NCBI GenBank assembly: GCA_019347575.1
Contig: JAHWKY010000028.1
Span: 1 to 64,000 of the forward strand
Source: Actinomycetota bacterium
GTDB taxonomy: Bacteria > Actinomycetota > Nitriliruptoria > Nitriliruptorales > Nitriliruptoraceae
Reading direction: 5' to 3'
DNA: 64,000 nt
The notes beneath the pieces are model-generated. The model saw nothing but the letters and a program-made list of their open reading frames with translations. It did no database searches and was not told the origin of the DNA. The first letter of the stretch is position 1. Each line of letters begins with the position of its first letter. A program made the translations under genes and the position numbers. Shown here piece after piece: positions 8,019 to 16,272 of the stretch.

Positions 8019-8432
8019 TCAGCCGGCGTCTTGGCGGAGCTGGACAGCGAGCGCCTTGAGGATCTTGCGGGCGAACGCCGGCGCCTCTTCGAGTGCCCGG
8101 GCGAACTCGCGGTCGTTGAGGAACAGCGCCACCGTGTCGGTGCGGGCCGCGACCGTCGTATCGTGCGGGGCGCCGTCGATGAGGTTGGTCTCGCCGACGA
8201 CGGTGCCGGGGCCACGGCGTCCCAGGTGCCAGCTGCGTCGGGACAGCGCCACCTCGCCGTCGATGACGAGGACGAGGTCGTTACCGGCGCCCTCCCGGAC
8301 CACGACCTGACCTGCCTCGAAGTGCTGCTCGGTGAGACGCTCGGCCAGCGCCCCGAGGTCGCGCTGGCTCAGCGTTTTGAACAGCGGCACGCCCCGCAGC
8401 GCCTCGATCCTCGCCTTCTTGGTGGTCCCCAT
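8019..8432 (-). CDS. Cyclic nucleotide-binding domain protein (no HTH)
   Basis: A 137-residue protein that is essentially one cNMP-binding (CRP-type beta-roll) domain: LRGVPLFKTLSQRDLGALAE, FEAGQVVVREG, then the phosphate-binding cassette region GTVVGETNLIDGAPHDTTVAA. The cassette keeps G-E and then a Gly-Ala stretch, but lacks the Arg usual for cAMP binding at RSA, so nucleotide binding is uncertain. There is no DNA-binding helix-turn-helix, so it is not a transcription factor. The ATG at 8432 follows GGGGGTAGCG. It is adjacent to but not overlapping the peroxiredoxin-like gene. Confidence 0.75.
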   Translation of the reverse strand: MGTTKKARIEALRGVPLFKTLSQRDLGALAERLTEQHFEAGQVVVREGAGNDLVLVIDGEVALSRRSWHLGRRGPGTVVGETNLIDGAPHDTTVAARTDTVALFLNDREFARALEEAPAFARKILKALAVQLRQDAG

Positions 8433-8539
8433 CGCTACCCCCAGCCCGACTCCGGCCGCGATCGTACGTCGACACGAGCGCTGGTCGGCAGAAAGGGCGA
8501 CCGCTGTCGGTTCGTTGGCAAGCACTTCGGGGGTGGAGG

Positions 8540-8938
8540 ATGAACCGGCGCCTTGGTGCGGCATCCCGATTCACGGGCGGTTGGTCGAACGAACCGATGG
8601 CTGTCTCGATCACGACCGCGATGTTCGGGCACACGGATGCGGCCACTCACGATTATGCTCCGTTCTTCACAGTGACTTCACCCGTGTCGAGGAACATCAT
8701 CCGGTACCGACACGGCTTGGAGCGTGACGGTGACAGCGCCGTGTACAAGGACTACTTCTACGACAAAGTCGTGGAGGCGACACCGCAGTTCGGCGGAGCG
8801 TTCCCCGGTATCACCGACGAGGACCACGCGGCCCACAAGACCGAGAAATTCCGCATCACAGCTCAGAAGGACGGCCTCTGGCGAGTTTGGGGTGAGCTCT
8901 TCGTGGAGAACCGCGGCAAGGCACGGGATTCATGCTGA
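8540..8938 (+). CDS. Hypothetical protein in a lower-GC patch
   Basis: A 132-residue predicted protein with no family I recognise. It has no signal peptide or membrane segment; the C-terminal half is charged (TDEDHAAHKTEKFRITAQKDG, then WRVWGELFVENRG). Its stop overlaps the ATG of the next gene (ATGCTGA), which supports translation of both. The start is uncertain: the ATG at 8540 has GGAGG immediately adjacent, with no spacer, and ATGs at 8597 and 8621 are alternatives. Base composition is unlike the surroundings: I count 31 G/C of 60 in 8641-8700 against 47 of 60 in 7801-7860, consistent with horizontal acquisition. Confidence 0.5.
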   Translation: MNRRLGAASRFTGGWSNEPMAVSITTAMFGHTDAATHDYAPFFTVTSPVSRNIIRYRHGLERDGDSAVYKDYFYDKVVEATPQFGGAFPGITDEDHAAHKTEKFRITAQKDGLWRVWGELFVENRGKARDSC

Positions 8939-9297
8939 CGCCACTCTCACGGCGACTGCGTCCGCGGCGACTGCGTCGAACCGACGCATCCCTTGTGCGG
9001 AAGGGCACTCAACGCACGATCTTCATCCGATCGATCCTGGTACTCCTGATCCTGTTGCTAGTGGGCCTCGCCGTTGGCTTCGTCGGCCCTGTGCCGGTGC
9101 GGACTGCCGTTGTCGTCTGGTCCCAGGCGGCCTTCATCTGGTGGTTCATCTTCGCCGCTCTCTTCTCGAAGAAGGCCGCCGACGAGATCACCGGACGGCA
9201 TCCGGTCTCGGTGCTCGTCGTCGCCGCGGTCGTCTTCTTCCTGTTTCCGCTCAGCTTGGCTGCGTGGCCGGGTGCGCGCAGCCCCTTGGCCGACTGA
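8932..9297 (+). CDS. Small two-helix membrane protein, unknown function
   Basis: A 121-residue protein with a very basic N-terminus (RRLRPRRLRR), then three hydrophobic blocks: about residues 33-53, 58-80 and 94-115. It overlaps the preceding gene by 7 bases, indicating a two-gene unit. No family is recognised. It shares the lower GC content of its partner. The pairing of a soluble protein with a small membrane protein is compatible with many roles, and none can be chosen from the sequence. Confidence 0.5.
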   Translation: MLTPLSRRLRPRRLRRTDASLVRKGTQRTIFIRSILVLLILLLVGLAVGFVGPVPVRTAVVVWSQAAFIWWFIFAALFSKKAADEITGRHPVSVLVVAAVVFFLFPLSLAAWPGARSPLAD

Positions 9298-9391
9298 GTC
9301 CGGATCGAGGTCGCCCCAGAGGTTCAGGCTCCCATTAGGGGCGCGCACCTGATCACGGACGAGGCGGCGGTCGTCCCAGTCGATCGCGATG

Positions 9392-10762
9392 TCAGCGCGT
9401 CCGGGCGTCGAACTCGTGCTCGGCGAGCACATCGTCGTGGACATCGACGAGGAACAGGCCGTCGTAGCTGGTCACGGCGACCACACCGTCACCGAAGTAG
9501 GGGTAGTTGCTCCACGTGCCGTCGAAGGTGGGCTTGTCGTTGTCGGGGTAGACGTCGAAGTACCCGATGGGCTCGAGGCCCTCGCTCGTGGGTGTCTCGG
9601 CGTCGTACAGGCCCGCTGTGGAGAGCACACGCAGCCCGCTGGTGTAGTTGCTCTGGTACACGAGCCCGCTGAGCGTGTACATGTTGTGGTCGATCGACGT
9701 GTTGTCGTGCCAGTAGTCGACACCGGGCGCGATCGCGTCCAGGTCGCTCATGTCGAAGATGATGGTGCGGGTGCGGTCGTTGTCGCCGTTGCCGTTCTCG
9801 TCGCCCTCGTCCCCGAGCAGGAAGAAGCGTCGGTCCTCGGTGAACCAGCCCTGGTGGGTGTACTGCGGCCGGGTGTAGGCGACCTTGTTTATGACCTCGA
9901 CGTTGGCGGGGTCGGTGACGTCGACGACCGAGATCTTGGTCTCGGACGAGTTGACGCAGATCTCCTTGCCGTGGTGGTCGGTGTCGGGGCCGTCGTAGAC
10001 GATGCACTGGGTGTCGTGGATGTAGCCGTCGCCGCGGTAGCAGCCCGCGTAAGCAGGAGCGGTGGGATCGCTCGCGTCGACGATGTGCAGCCCGTTGCCG
10101 CACGAGCCCGAGCCCTGGGACGTGCCGCCTCCGACGATGTAGACGCGGTCGGTGTCGTCGTTGGCCGCGACGTTGTGCGCGGAGGTGGTCTGCGGCAGGT
10201 AGTTGGTGTCCGGCAGCCACAGCTGGGGGCCCGTCGCCGCTTCGAGCTGGGTCAGGTCGAACACCTGCATGCCGTGGGCGTAGGACTCGCTGACGATGAA
10301 GGCGTGGTCGTTCACGATCTTGATGTCGTGCCAGATCCGCGGGGCGCCGGTGTTGGGTAGGTCGCCCAGGTACACGGGGTTGCTGGGGTCGGTCACGCGG
10401 AAGAACTTCACGCCGTCGGTGGCTCCGGCGATGACGTAGTTCTCGCCAGAGTCGGAGGTCCAGCCCCACACGTCGCTGTACTCGACGGCCGTGTAGCGGT
10501 CGACTCCGTCGACGAGGCGTGACTCGGTGATGGGGGTGAAGCTGAGGAGGTCGATGTTCTGGCACGGGAACTCGTCGGCGAACCCGTCCACGCACGGCAC
10601 GTCGCGCACCGTCTCGGTGGGGATCTGCAGCGATGGTGTACGGATTTGCTGCTTGTGGTCGTGCTCGTGCAGCTCGTCGGGGCTGAACACGCCGACGGCG
10701 TTGGTCAGCGCGAGGCCGCTCACGGCGACGAGTGCGAGGTAGCGCAGGGGCGTGCGGCGCAC
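9392..10762 (-). CDS. Secreted choice-of-anchor B / LVIVD-repeat beta-propeller protein
   Basis: A 456-residue exported protein. GTG at 10762 is preferred: it has GGAG 7 bases upstream and gives a compact signal peptide (RRTPLRYLALVAVSGLALTNA). An ATG at 10795 would add 11 residues. The body is built from LVIVD-type propeller blades with recurring V-D(V/A)(T/S)DP(A/S)-P-(Y/V) elements (FRVTDPSNPVYLG, HIVDASDPTAPAYAG, SVVDVTDPANVEV), the signature of choice-of-anchor B proteins. Conserved DIK, HN and HDTQ motifs are present. The role is unknown; such proteins are extracellular. It is followed on the same strand by no close gene; repeats lie upstream. Confidence 0.8.
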   Translation of the reverse strand: MRRTPLRYLALVAVSGLALTNAVGVFSPDELHEHDHKQQIRTPSLQIPTETVRDVPCVDGFADEFPCQNIDLLSFTPITESRLVDGVDRYTAVEYSDVWGWTSDSGENYVIAGATDGVKFFRVTDPSNPVYLGDLPNTGAPRIWHDIKIVNDHAFIVSESYAHGMQVFDLTQLEAATGPQLWLPDTNYLPQTTSAHNVAANDDTDRVYIVGGGTSQGSGSCGNGLHIVDASDPTAPAYAGCYRGDGYIHDTQCIVYDGPDTDHHGKEICVNSSETKISVVDVTDPANVEVINKVAYTRPQYTHQGWFTEDRRFFLLGDEGDENGNGDNDRTRTIIFDMSDLDAIAPGVDYWHDNTSIDHNMYTLSGLVYQSNYTSGLRVLSTAGLYDAETPTSEGLEPIGYFDVYPDNDKPTFDGTWSNYPYFGDGVVAVTSYDGLFLVDVHDDVLAEHEFDARTR

Positions 10763-10860
10763 GGTGCATCTCCGGGTCGGGGCGAGATCCTCCATGAGGA
10801 GCCTTCGCCACCCGCCCCGCCGTCTCCTGCCCTCACGGCGTATCGAGTACCACCCCGTGC

Positions 10861-10884
10861 GGCGCCCCGCCCGCAGCGGGGCGT
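10861..10884. repeat. 24-bp hairpin repeat, copy 1
   Basis: An exact 24-bp sequence beginning GGCGCCCCGCCCGC, which recurs at 10967-10990. It is itself a hairpin: CGCCCCGC, 5-base loop, GCGGGGCG. The two copies bracket a copy of the 56-bp palindromic repeat. Confidence 0.8.
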
Positions 10885-10902
10885 GGCGGGTCGCGGCGGT
10901 GG

Positions 10903-10953
10903 CTGCGTGGAGACCTGGCCTCACATGTGAGTCAGATCCGACACGGAGCGGGG
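10903..10953. repeat. 56-bp palindromic repeat, copy 1 (diverged)
   Basis: A copy of the dispersed nested palindrome with inner hairpin CCTCACATGTGAG and left outer arm CTGCGTGGAG. The right arm has drifted (GACACGGAGCGGGG), but the G-G mismatch position is kept. It sits upstream of the LVIVD gene and downstream of the large CocE gene. Confidence 0.85.
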
Positions 10954-10966
10954 GTCGGGGCGTTCC

Positions 10967-10990
10967 GGCGCCCCGCCCGCAGCGGGGCGT
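10967..10990. repeat. 24-bp hairpin repeat, copy 2
   Basis: Exact second copy of the sequence at 10861-10884. It lies 22 bases after the end of the CocE hydrolase gene (minus strand, stop at 11012), where its hairpin could act as a terminator. Confidence 0.8.
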
Positions 10991-11011
10991 TTCACGTCCA
11001 TCGGGGTGGGG

Positions 11012-14000
11012 TCAGTCGAGGGGGTCGGGGCGGCACTCGAGACGGACCGCGGTGCCGCACGCGAACTGCCCCTCCTGGCCCCGGAACTCGGCGGGGATCG
11101 GGGCGTCGACGAGCGGCAGCACGAGGCTGGAACTGTGCTCGGTCGACCAGTGCACGGTCACGACCGCCGGGGTCGGGTCGGCCGCGAAGCCCCACAGCTG
11201 CGGGGCGGCGGTCGGGGCCTCGATCCACAGCCGCAGGCTGCTGCCCGCACGGAACACGTGACCGAACGGGAAGATCTCGACCCGGGCGAGGCTCGGCTCG
11301 GTCGCCGACAAGGGCTGCTGGTCGTAGCGTGAGTGGGTCTGGTACGGCGCCAGCTCGGTGGAGCGGCTGTCGTCGAGCTCGCGCTGCGACGTGCGCAGCC
11401 AGCCCTGCTGGACGTACACCTCGGTGCCGTCGGGGCGCACCTCGGTCAGCGTGACCTGCAGGTCGACGTTCGGGGCGGTCGCGCTGATCCACAGGTCCGC
11501 CGAGCCCGAGCCCAGGAGCGTGACGTCGTCCTCGAACGCCGCGGTCTGGAACGCGAGAGCGCTGCCCGGTGGCGGCGAGTACTTGTCCCACATGCCGGCG
11601 TCGGGGCCGCCACCCCACTTCGCGTTGCCGATGCCCTGCTGTCCGGCGGGGTTGTGGGCGTACAGCGGGCCGTCCGCGGTCGCCCCGCCACTGAACTGCA
11701 GCGGCATGTCGACCAGCGGGATGCGCCACGGCGTCGCCGCCCCGGACCACGCCTGAAGCGTGGTCGCCCAGCGCGAGGACGTCTCGTCCTGCTCCCACAG
11801 CACCCTGATGGGCGGCTCGGCGAGGTAGTCCTCCAGCGCGGTGCCGTCGCGCAGCACGTCACGTTGCTCGAGGTGCGCCTCGAAGAAGCGGTCGAGCTCG
11901 CGGAGCTGCTCCGGCTCGCGGTAGGTGCCGTGGTCGCCGTTGGAGAGCACGGCGCGGTAGTCCACGCCGAGGCGCTCGAGGTCCTCGAGGAAGCGCACGT
12001 TGCGCGACGACAGCTGCTCGTCCTGCCAGCTCAGCGCCTGGAACACCGGCACCTCCATGCGGTGCGCCCCGTACAGCGGCGAGCGGTCGCGGATCAGCGG
12101 GTCGTCGGTGGTGTGCTCCTGCGCCTGCACGAACGGGTTGTACCGGGCGCTGGTCGCGTTGTGGGCCTGGTGCTCGGCGCAGGTCTGGTCGCCGGCGAAC
12201 ACGTCGTTGGCCGCGCCCGCGAGGTCCTGGGCGGGGCGGGCCGCGAACGACCAGAGTGCTGCGAAGGCGTAGTTGAAGATGCCGCCGGGGAAGGCCACGT
12301 CGCGGTAGACGTCGGCGAAGTAGTGCCCCGGCGCGATCGCGACCAGCGACGGCGGGGCGGTGTTGGCGGTGAACAGCTGGGTGATGCCGGGGTAGGACTT
12401 GCCGACCATCGCGACGCGCCCCGCGGACCACTCGCGCGAGGCGAGCCACTCGACCATCTCGTAGCCGTCGACGCCCTCGGCAGGCTGGAAGAAGTCGAAC
12501 ACGCCACCCGAGCAACCCGTGCCGCGGACCTGCAGGCCCGCCAGCGCGTAGCCCTTCGGCAGGTACCGGGACGCGTAGCCGGAGTCAGGGTCGCCCCCGG
12601 CGAAGTAGCCGTCGTAGGTGAGCAGCACCGGGTAGGGGCCCTCGCCGGCGGGGCGCACGAGCTCGTAGGCGAGCTCGACCCCGTCGCGGACGGTGAGGTA
12701 GCCCCACTCGCGGACGGCGTCGACGCCGCCGACCTTCCCCGTGCTCGTGCCGACGGCACGGCTCGTGGCCTCGTGCCCGCGCGCCGCCCCGACGTCCGTC
12801 AGGGGCGTTGCGGACGGGATGCCTCCGTCGCAGTCGGGGACGGGGCGCTTCGGCGGCGTTCGCTGCGTGACCAACAGGCCGCACGCCTCCTCGACGACCG
12901 GCAGCCGCAGGGTCACGTCGGACAGCGTCGCGGTGAAGCCGTCCTTGGGGGTGTTGACGTGGCTGACGTCGCGGATCACCAGACGCAGCCGCGACCCGGG
13001 AGCCAGCGCGCGGTCCTTGGGGTAGGTGCGGATGCGGTAGGGGACGGGGTGGCCGACCTGCGGCGGCACCTGGCGCAGCGTCGACTCGGCGTGGTCCAGC
13101 GATAGCCACCCGATGTTCAGCTGGCGCGAGCTGCCGTCGGCGCGTACCTCCTCGAGGCGCACCTCGAGGTCGGCGGCGGGGCGGTCGACCGCGGCGGTGA
13201 GCTCGACCAGCGCGCGCCCCGACAGGTGCAGCCCGTCCGCGAACGGCTCAGTGAGGTAGGCCGCCTGGCTCGCGCCGACGGGTCCGGCGACGACCGATCC
13301 CGCCGGACCCGTGCCCTCACCGGAGGTCAGCGCCCCGTCCACGGTCGCACCGAAGACGTGCTCGGTCCCCATCTGGCTGAAGCTCGGGACGGCGCGCCAG
13401 ACGTTGGACTCGTCCTGCACCTGCACCGGCGGCCAGTGCTCGATGCCGGTGTCGAGGCCGAGCAGCTCGTGGTCGAACCACGCGTGGATCGTGTCGTACC
13501 AGTCGTCCCGGGCCACCTGGTTCGGGGCGTCGTAGGGGTAGAAGTGGGCCCACTGGCCCCAGATGGCGCGCTTGAACGTCGGGATCTGGTCGAACCAGCC
13601 GTCGATCGCGATGGGCGTGACGATGCCGTCGTTGAGGCCGTGCACGTGCAGCACGCTCGCCTCGATGTCGCGCACGCCGGGGCGGAAGTCGCGCTCGGCC
13701 CAGTACAGGTCGCGGTCGCCGTCGGGCGCGGCTCCCTCGGCGAGGTTCTCGGGGTGGCAACCCGGTCGCTCGTGGTAGACGGTCGCGCCCTCGACCTCGG
13801 TCGGAAGATCGAGGCCAACGGGGGCGTAGACCGCCGCGGCGAGCGCCCCGTCGGTGCCCACCGGCACGCCGTCGAAGGCGTAGACGTCGTAGAGGCTGCT
13901 GATCCCGGCCACGGTCACCATGGTGGTGAGCCCCTCGGGGCGCAGGATCGCCCCGGCGTTCTGGGTCTCGGCGTCGTAGCTCTTGCCGTAGCTGCCGACC

Positions 14001-14527
14001 GCCCCGCTGCTCCACGGCTGGGCGGCGTAGTGCTCGACGAAGGTCTCGAAGTCGCGCGCCTGGTTGGGCGAGTCCTGCTCGAGGCAGCCGCCGCTGTTGC
14101 CGGTGCCGCGTACGTCACTCAGCACGACGGTGTAGCCCTTGGGGGTGAAGTACTCGACGATGTCCAGCGAGCGGTCGCGCGCGCCCAGCAGCACCCCGGG
14201 GTAGTAGGGCGAGTGGACGAGGATCACCGGGGTGAGCCAGTCCGGGTCGGAGGAGGTGTCGGGGCGGTACACGCGCGCGTGGAGCTGGGTGCCGTCGTGG
14301 GCGGTGAGGTAGTCGTGCGTCGGCGTGCTCGCCTCGGGGAAGCGGTCCTCGGAGAGGCCCCTCGGGGCGAAGGTGAGCGGGGCGCCGGTGGCGGTCTGCT
14401 CGGACTCGCCCTCGCGGGTCGCGGTGCCGTCGAGCAGCCACCTCAACTCGGCATCGTCGAAGGTGTACGCGGGCAGCAGGGTCGCCGCCAGGACGGCGGC
14501 GAGCAGCGCGGAGAGGTGACGACGCAC
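11012..14527 (-). CDS. Secreted CocE/NonD-family hydrolase with two tandem catalytic modules
   Basis: A 1171-residue exported protein, about twice the usual 550-650 residues. After a signal peptide (residues 1-20) it carries two X-Pro dipeptidyl-peptidase S15/CocE modules. Module 1 begins near DGTQLHARVYRP, with SDVRGTGNSGG and the nucleophile segment GSYGKSYDAET (S183). Module 2 begins near VRDGVELAYELVRP, with VRGTGCSGG and the canonical MVGKSYPG nucleophile elbow. Each is followed by the jelly-roll C-terminal domain of the family. In module 1 the residue after the SYD is A, not the usual G, so it may be altered. Substrates could be peptides or esters. The GTG has GGAG 8 bases upstream. Two copies of an inverted repeat lie 75-180 bases upstream. 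Confidence 0.85.
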   Translation of the reverse strand: MRRHLSALLAAVLAATLLPAYTFDDAELRWLLDGTATREGESEQTATGAPLTFAPRGLSEDRFPEASTPTHDYLTAHDGTQLHARVYRPDTSSDPDWLTPVILVHSPYYPGVLLGARDRSLDIVEYFTPKGYTVVLSDVRGTGNSGGCLEQDSPNQARDFETFVEHYAAQPWSSGAVGSYGKSYDAETQNAGAILRPEGLTTMVTVAGISSLYDVYAFDGVPVGTDGALAAAVYAPVGLDLPTEVEGATVYHERPGCHPENLAEGAAPDGDRDLYWAERDFRPGVRDIEASVLHVHGLNDGIVTPIAIDGWFDQIPTFKRAIWGQWAHFYPYDAPNQVARDDWYDTIHAWFDHELLGLDTGIEHWPPVQVQDESNVWRAVPSFSQMGTEHVFGATVDGALTSGEGTGPAGSVVAGPVGASQAAYLTEPFADGLHLSGRALVELTAAVDRPAADLEVRLEEVRADGSSRQLNIGWLSLDHAESTLRQVPPQVGHPVPYRIRTYPKDRALAPGSRLRLVIRDVSHVNTPKDGFTATLSDVTLRLPVVEEACGLLVTQRTPPKRPVPDCDGGIPSATPLTDVGAARGHEATSRAVGTSTGKVGGVDAVREWGYLTVRDGVELAYELVRPAGEGPYPVLLTYDGYFAGGDPDSGYASRYLPKGYALAGLQVRGTGCSGGVFDFFQPAEGVDGYEMVEWLASREWSAGRVAMVGKSYPGITQLFTANTAPPSLVAIAPGHYFADVYRDVAFPGGIFNYAFAALWSFAARPAQDLAGAANDVFAGDQTCAEHQAHNATSARYNPFVQAQEHTTDDPLIRDRSPLYGAHRMEVPVFQALSWQDEQLSSRNVRFLEDLERLGVDYRAVLSNGDHGTYREPEQLRELDRFFEAHLEQRDVLRDGTALEDYLAEPPIRVLWEQDETSSRWATTLQAWSGAATPWRIPLVDMPLQFSGGATADGPLYAHNPAGQQGIGNAKWGGGPDAGMWDKYSPPPGSALAFQTAAFEDDVTLLGSGSADLWISATAPNVDLQVTLTEVRPDGTEVYVQQGWLRTSQRELDDSRSTELAPYQTHSRYDQQPLSATEPSLARVEIFPFGHVFRAGSSLRLWIEAPTAAPQLWGFAADPTPAVVTVHWSTEHSSSLVLPLVDAPIPAEFRGQEGQFACGTAVRLECRPDPLD

Positions 14528-14602
14528 GGCGGTGCTCCGGAGGGGGTCAGCGGGCGGTCACGGAGGGTTTCGACGCCGGGACGCGGCGTCCCTGCTTCGC
14601 CT

Positions 14603-14652
14603 GAGTGGGAGCAGTTGGCTGCGCTGGGCGACGCGGGCTTCTGCTCCCGCTC
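14603..14652. repeat. GGGAGCAG inverted repeat, copy A
   Basis: GAGTGGGAGCAG ... CTGCTCCCGCTC, 50 bp, an inverted repeat with a 26-base GC-rich centre. It begins 75 bases upstream of the double CocE gene (minus strand, start 14527). A second copy follows, and a third lies upstream of the other CocE gene. Confidence 0.85.
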
Positions 14653-14666
14653 GCGCGGCGTGGACT

Positions 14667-14709
14667 GAGTGGGAGCAGTTGCCTGGGCCGCGGACTTCTG
14701 CTCCCGCTC
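14667..14709. repeat. GGGAGCAG inverted repeat, copy B
   Basis: Second copy, 43 bp, with identical arms (GAGTGGGAGCAG and CTGCTCCCGCTC) and a shorter centre. It ends 3 bases before the stop of the methyltransferase gene, so it could also form that gene's terminator. Confidence 0.85.
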
Positions 14710-14712
14710 GGG

Positions 14713-15441
14713 TCAGCGGGTGGCGTGGACGGTCCGGGTGAGCTGGGCGTCGCCCCGCGTGTCGGTGATCCACGCCTGGCCCTGCAGGGTCACGTCGTGG
14801 AAGCCGGCGCCCTCGACCCAGCCCTTCAGGCACGCGTCGTTGGGGTACCACCACGAGTGCACCGAGTCGCCGACCCGGAACCGTGCCGCGGGCGTGGCGG
14901 CGTGGGGACCCTGGGACAGCGGGGCGTCGACCGGTTCCATCACGATGAGGCGCCCGCCCGGGTTCAGCGCGTCGTGGATGCGCTCGAGGCCTCCGACCGG
15001 ATCACGGAGGTGGAGCAGGATCGCCCCGACGAACACCAGGTCCACCGGGCCGCCGATGGCGTCCGGGGCCAGCGACGACACGGGGACGGCGCGACGGTCG
15101 ACGGATGATCCCCGCAGCGACGCGACCGCGCGGAAGCCGTCGCCGAGGGTCTCGCGGACGGGGATGGAGTCCCAGTGGATGCGCGCGACGTCGGGCCACG
15201 GCGAGCGGTCGGCATCGATGGCGACCACCTCTGCGGCGCCCCGCCGTTCCATCTCGAACGACCAGAACCCGTCGTAGCTGCCCACGTCGAGGCAGCGCAT
15301 CCCCGACAGGTCGTCGGGGAAGCCGGCGAGGTGCACCCACGGCCGCAGGTCGACCAGTCCCGGCGTGGTCACGCCGTCGGCCAGCTCGATCGAGTGGTAC
15401 CAGTCGTGCTCGAGCGCCAGCACGTCCTCGACGGTCGTCAC
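14713..15441 (-). CDS. SAM-dependent methyltransferase (class I)
   Basis: A 242-residue cytosolic protein with a Rossmann methyltransferase fold. Motif I is CLDVGSYDGFWSFEM, motif II VVAIDAD, and the acidic post-I and motif IV region PVDLVFVGAILLHLRDP fits the Methyltransf_23/25 and CmoB/TRM9-like type. The N-terminal YHSIELADG..TPG resembles the tRNA carboxymethyltransferase-like family seen in biosynthetic methyltransferases. Substrate is unknown. The GTG at 15441 has GGGAGGGG upstream. It is co-directional with the CocE gene but separated from it by 185 bases with repeats. Confidence 0.8.
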   Translation of the reverse strand: MTTVEDVLALEHDWYHSIELADGVTTPGLVDLRPWVHLAGFPDDLSGMRCLDVGSYDGFWSFEMERRGAAEVVAIDADRSPWPDVARIHWDSIPVRETLGDGFRAVASLRGSSVDRRAVPVSSLAPDAIGGPVDLVFVGAILLHLRDPVGGLERIHDALNPGGRLIVMEPVDAPLSQGPHAATPAARFRVGDSVHSWWYPNDACLKGWVEGAGFHDVTLQGQAWITDTRGDAQLTRTVHATR

Positions 15442-15557
15442 GGAGAAACCCCTCCCCCCTGCCTGCTCGGCGGCGAACCCTAGCCCCGCAGCCCGCGCCG
15501 ACCGCCGGGCCGGTCCGAACGGACGCGCTCCCGGTCCCCGATTCCGAGACCGCTCCG

Positions 15558-15563
15558 TAACGT
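15558..15563 (+). promoter_or_regulatory. Candidate -10 box for the LigD phosphoesterase gene
   Basis: TAACGT in a GC-rich context 20 bases upstream of the GTG start cluster, with GGAGGCGGAGG between the box and the start. It fits the TANNNT pattern used by other genes here. Confidence 0.4.
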
Positions 15564-15583
15564 CGGAGGCGGAGGTGGTGGCC

Positions 15584-16189
15584 GTGACCGACCCGCTGCG
15601 CCGGTACCGCGAGATGCGTGACCTCGACGCCTCGCCCGAACCCGGGGGGTACGGGGCGCGCGAGCCGGGCGAGGCGCCGATCTTCGTCGTGCAGGAGCAC
15701 GACGCCTCCAGCCACCACTTCGACGTGCGACTCGAGGCCGACGGGGTGCTGATCTCGTGGGCGGTGCCCAAGGGCCCCTCGACGGACCCGTCGGACAAGC
15801 GGCTGGCCGTCCACGTCGAGGACCACCCGCTCGACTACGCCGACTTCGAGGGCGCGATCCCGGAGGAGCAGTACGGCACCGGTCCGGTGATCGTGTGGGA
15901 CATCGGCCCCTACCGCAACCTCACCACCGATGATGACGGCGAGATCAGGTCGGTCCGTGACGCGGTCGCGGACGGCCACGTCAAGGTGTGGCTGGAGGGC
16001 CGCAAGATCCGAGGTGGCTACGTCTTCCAGCACGCGCGCGTCGGCGGCGACGACGACAACTGGCTGCTCGTCAAGCTCGACGACGACGGCGCCGACGCAC
16101 GCCGCAACCCCACGTCGACCGAGCCGGAGTCGGTGCTCAGCGGCAGGACCATCGGCGACGTGCGCGAGGAGGAGGGCGCGGATGCCTAG
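15584..16189 (+). CDS. LigD-type 3'-phosphoesterase domain protein
   Basis: A 201-residue stand-alone version of the 3'-phosphoesterase domain of bacterial LigD, which trims 3'-phosphate or ribonucleotide ends during non-homologous end joining. Visible signatures are FVVQEHDASSHHFDVRLE (metal-binding His and Asp), SWAVPKGPS, the EGAIPEEQYGTG segment and VIVWDIGPY. GTG at 15584 (8 bases after GGAGG) is preferred; in-frame GTGs at 15575 and 15578 are alternatives. The polymerase-domain gene follows after 83 bases. In many actinobacteria both are fused with a ligase; here they are separate and no ligase or Ku gene is in the window. Confidence 0.88.
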   Translation: MTDPLRRYREMRDLDASPEPGGYGAREPGEAPIFVVQEHDASSHHFDVRLEADGVLISWAVPKGPSTDPSDKRLAVHVEDHPLDYADFEGAIPEEQYGTGPVIVWDIGPYRNLTTDDDGEIRSVRDAVADGHVKVWLEGRKIRGGYVFQHARVGGDDDNWLLVKLDDDGADARRNPTSTEPESVLSGRTIGDVREEEGADA

Positions 16190-16272
16190 ACGAGGATCCG
16201 ACGAGGTCGTGCGCGAGCGACCGCGCCCCGCCGCCTGACCCGACCATCCGCCACCCCGCGAGGAGACCGACC

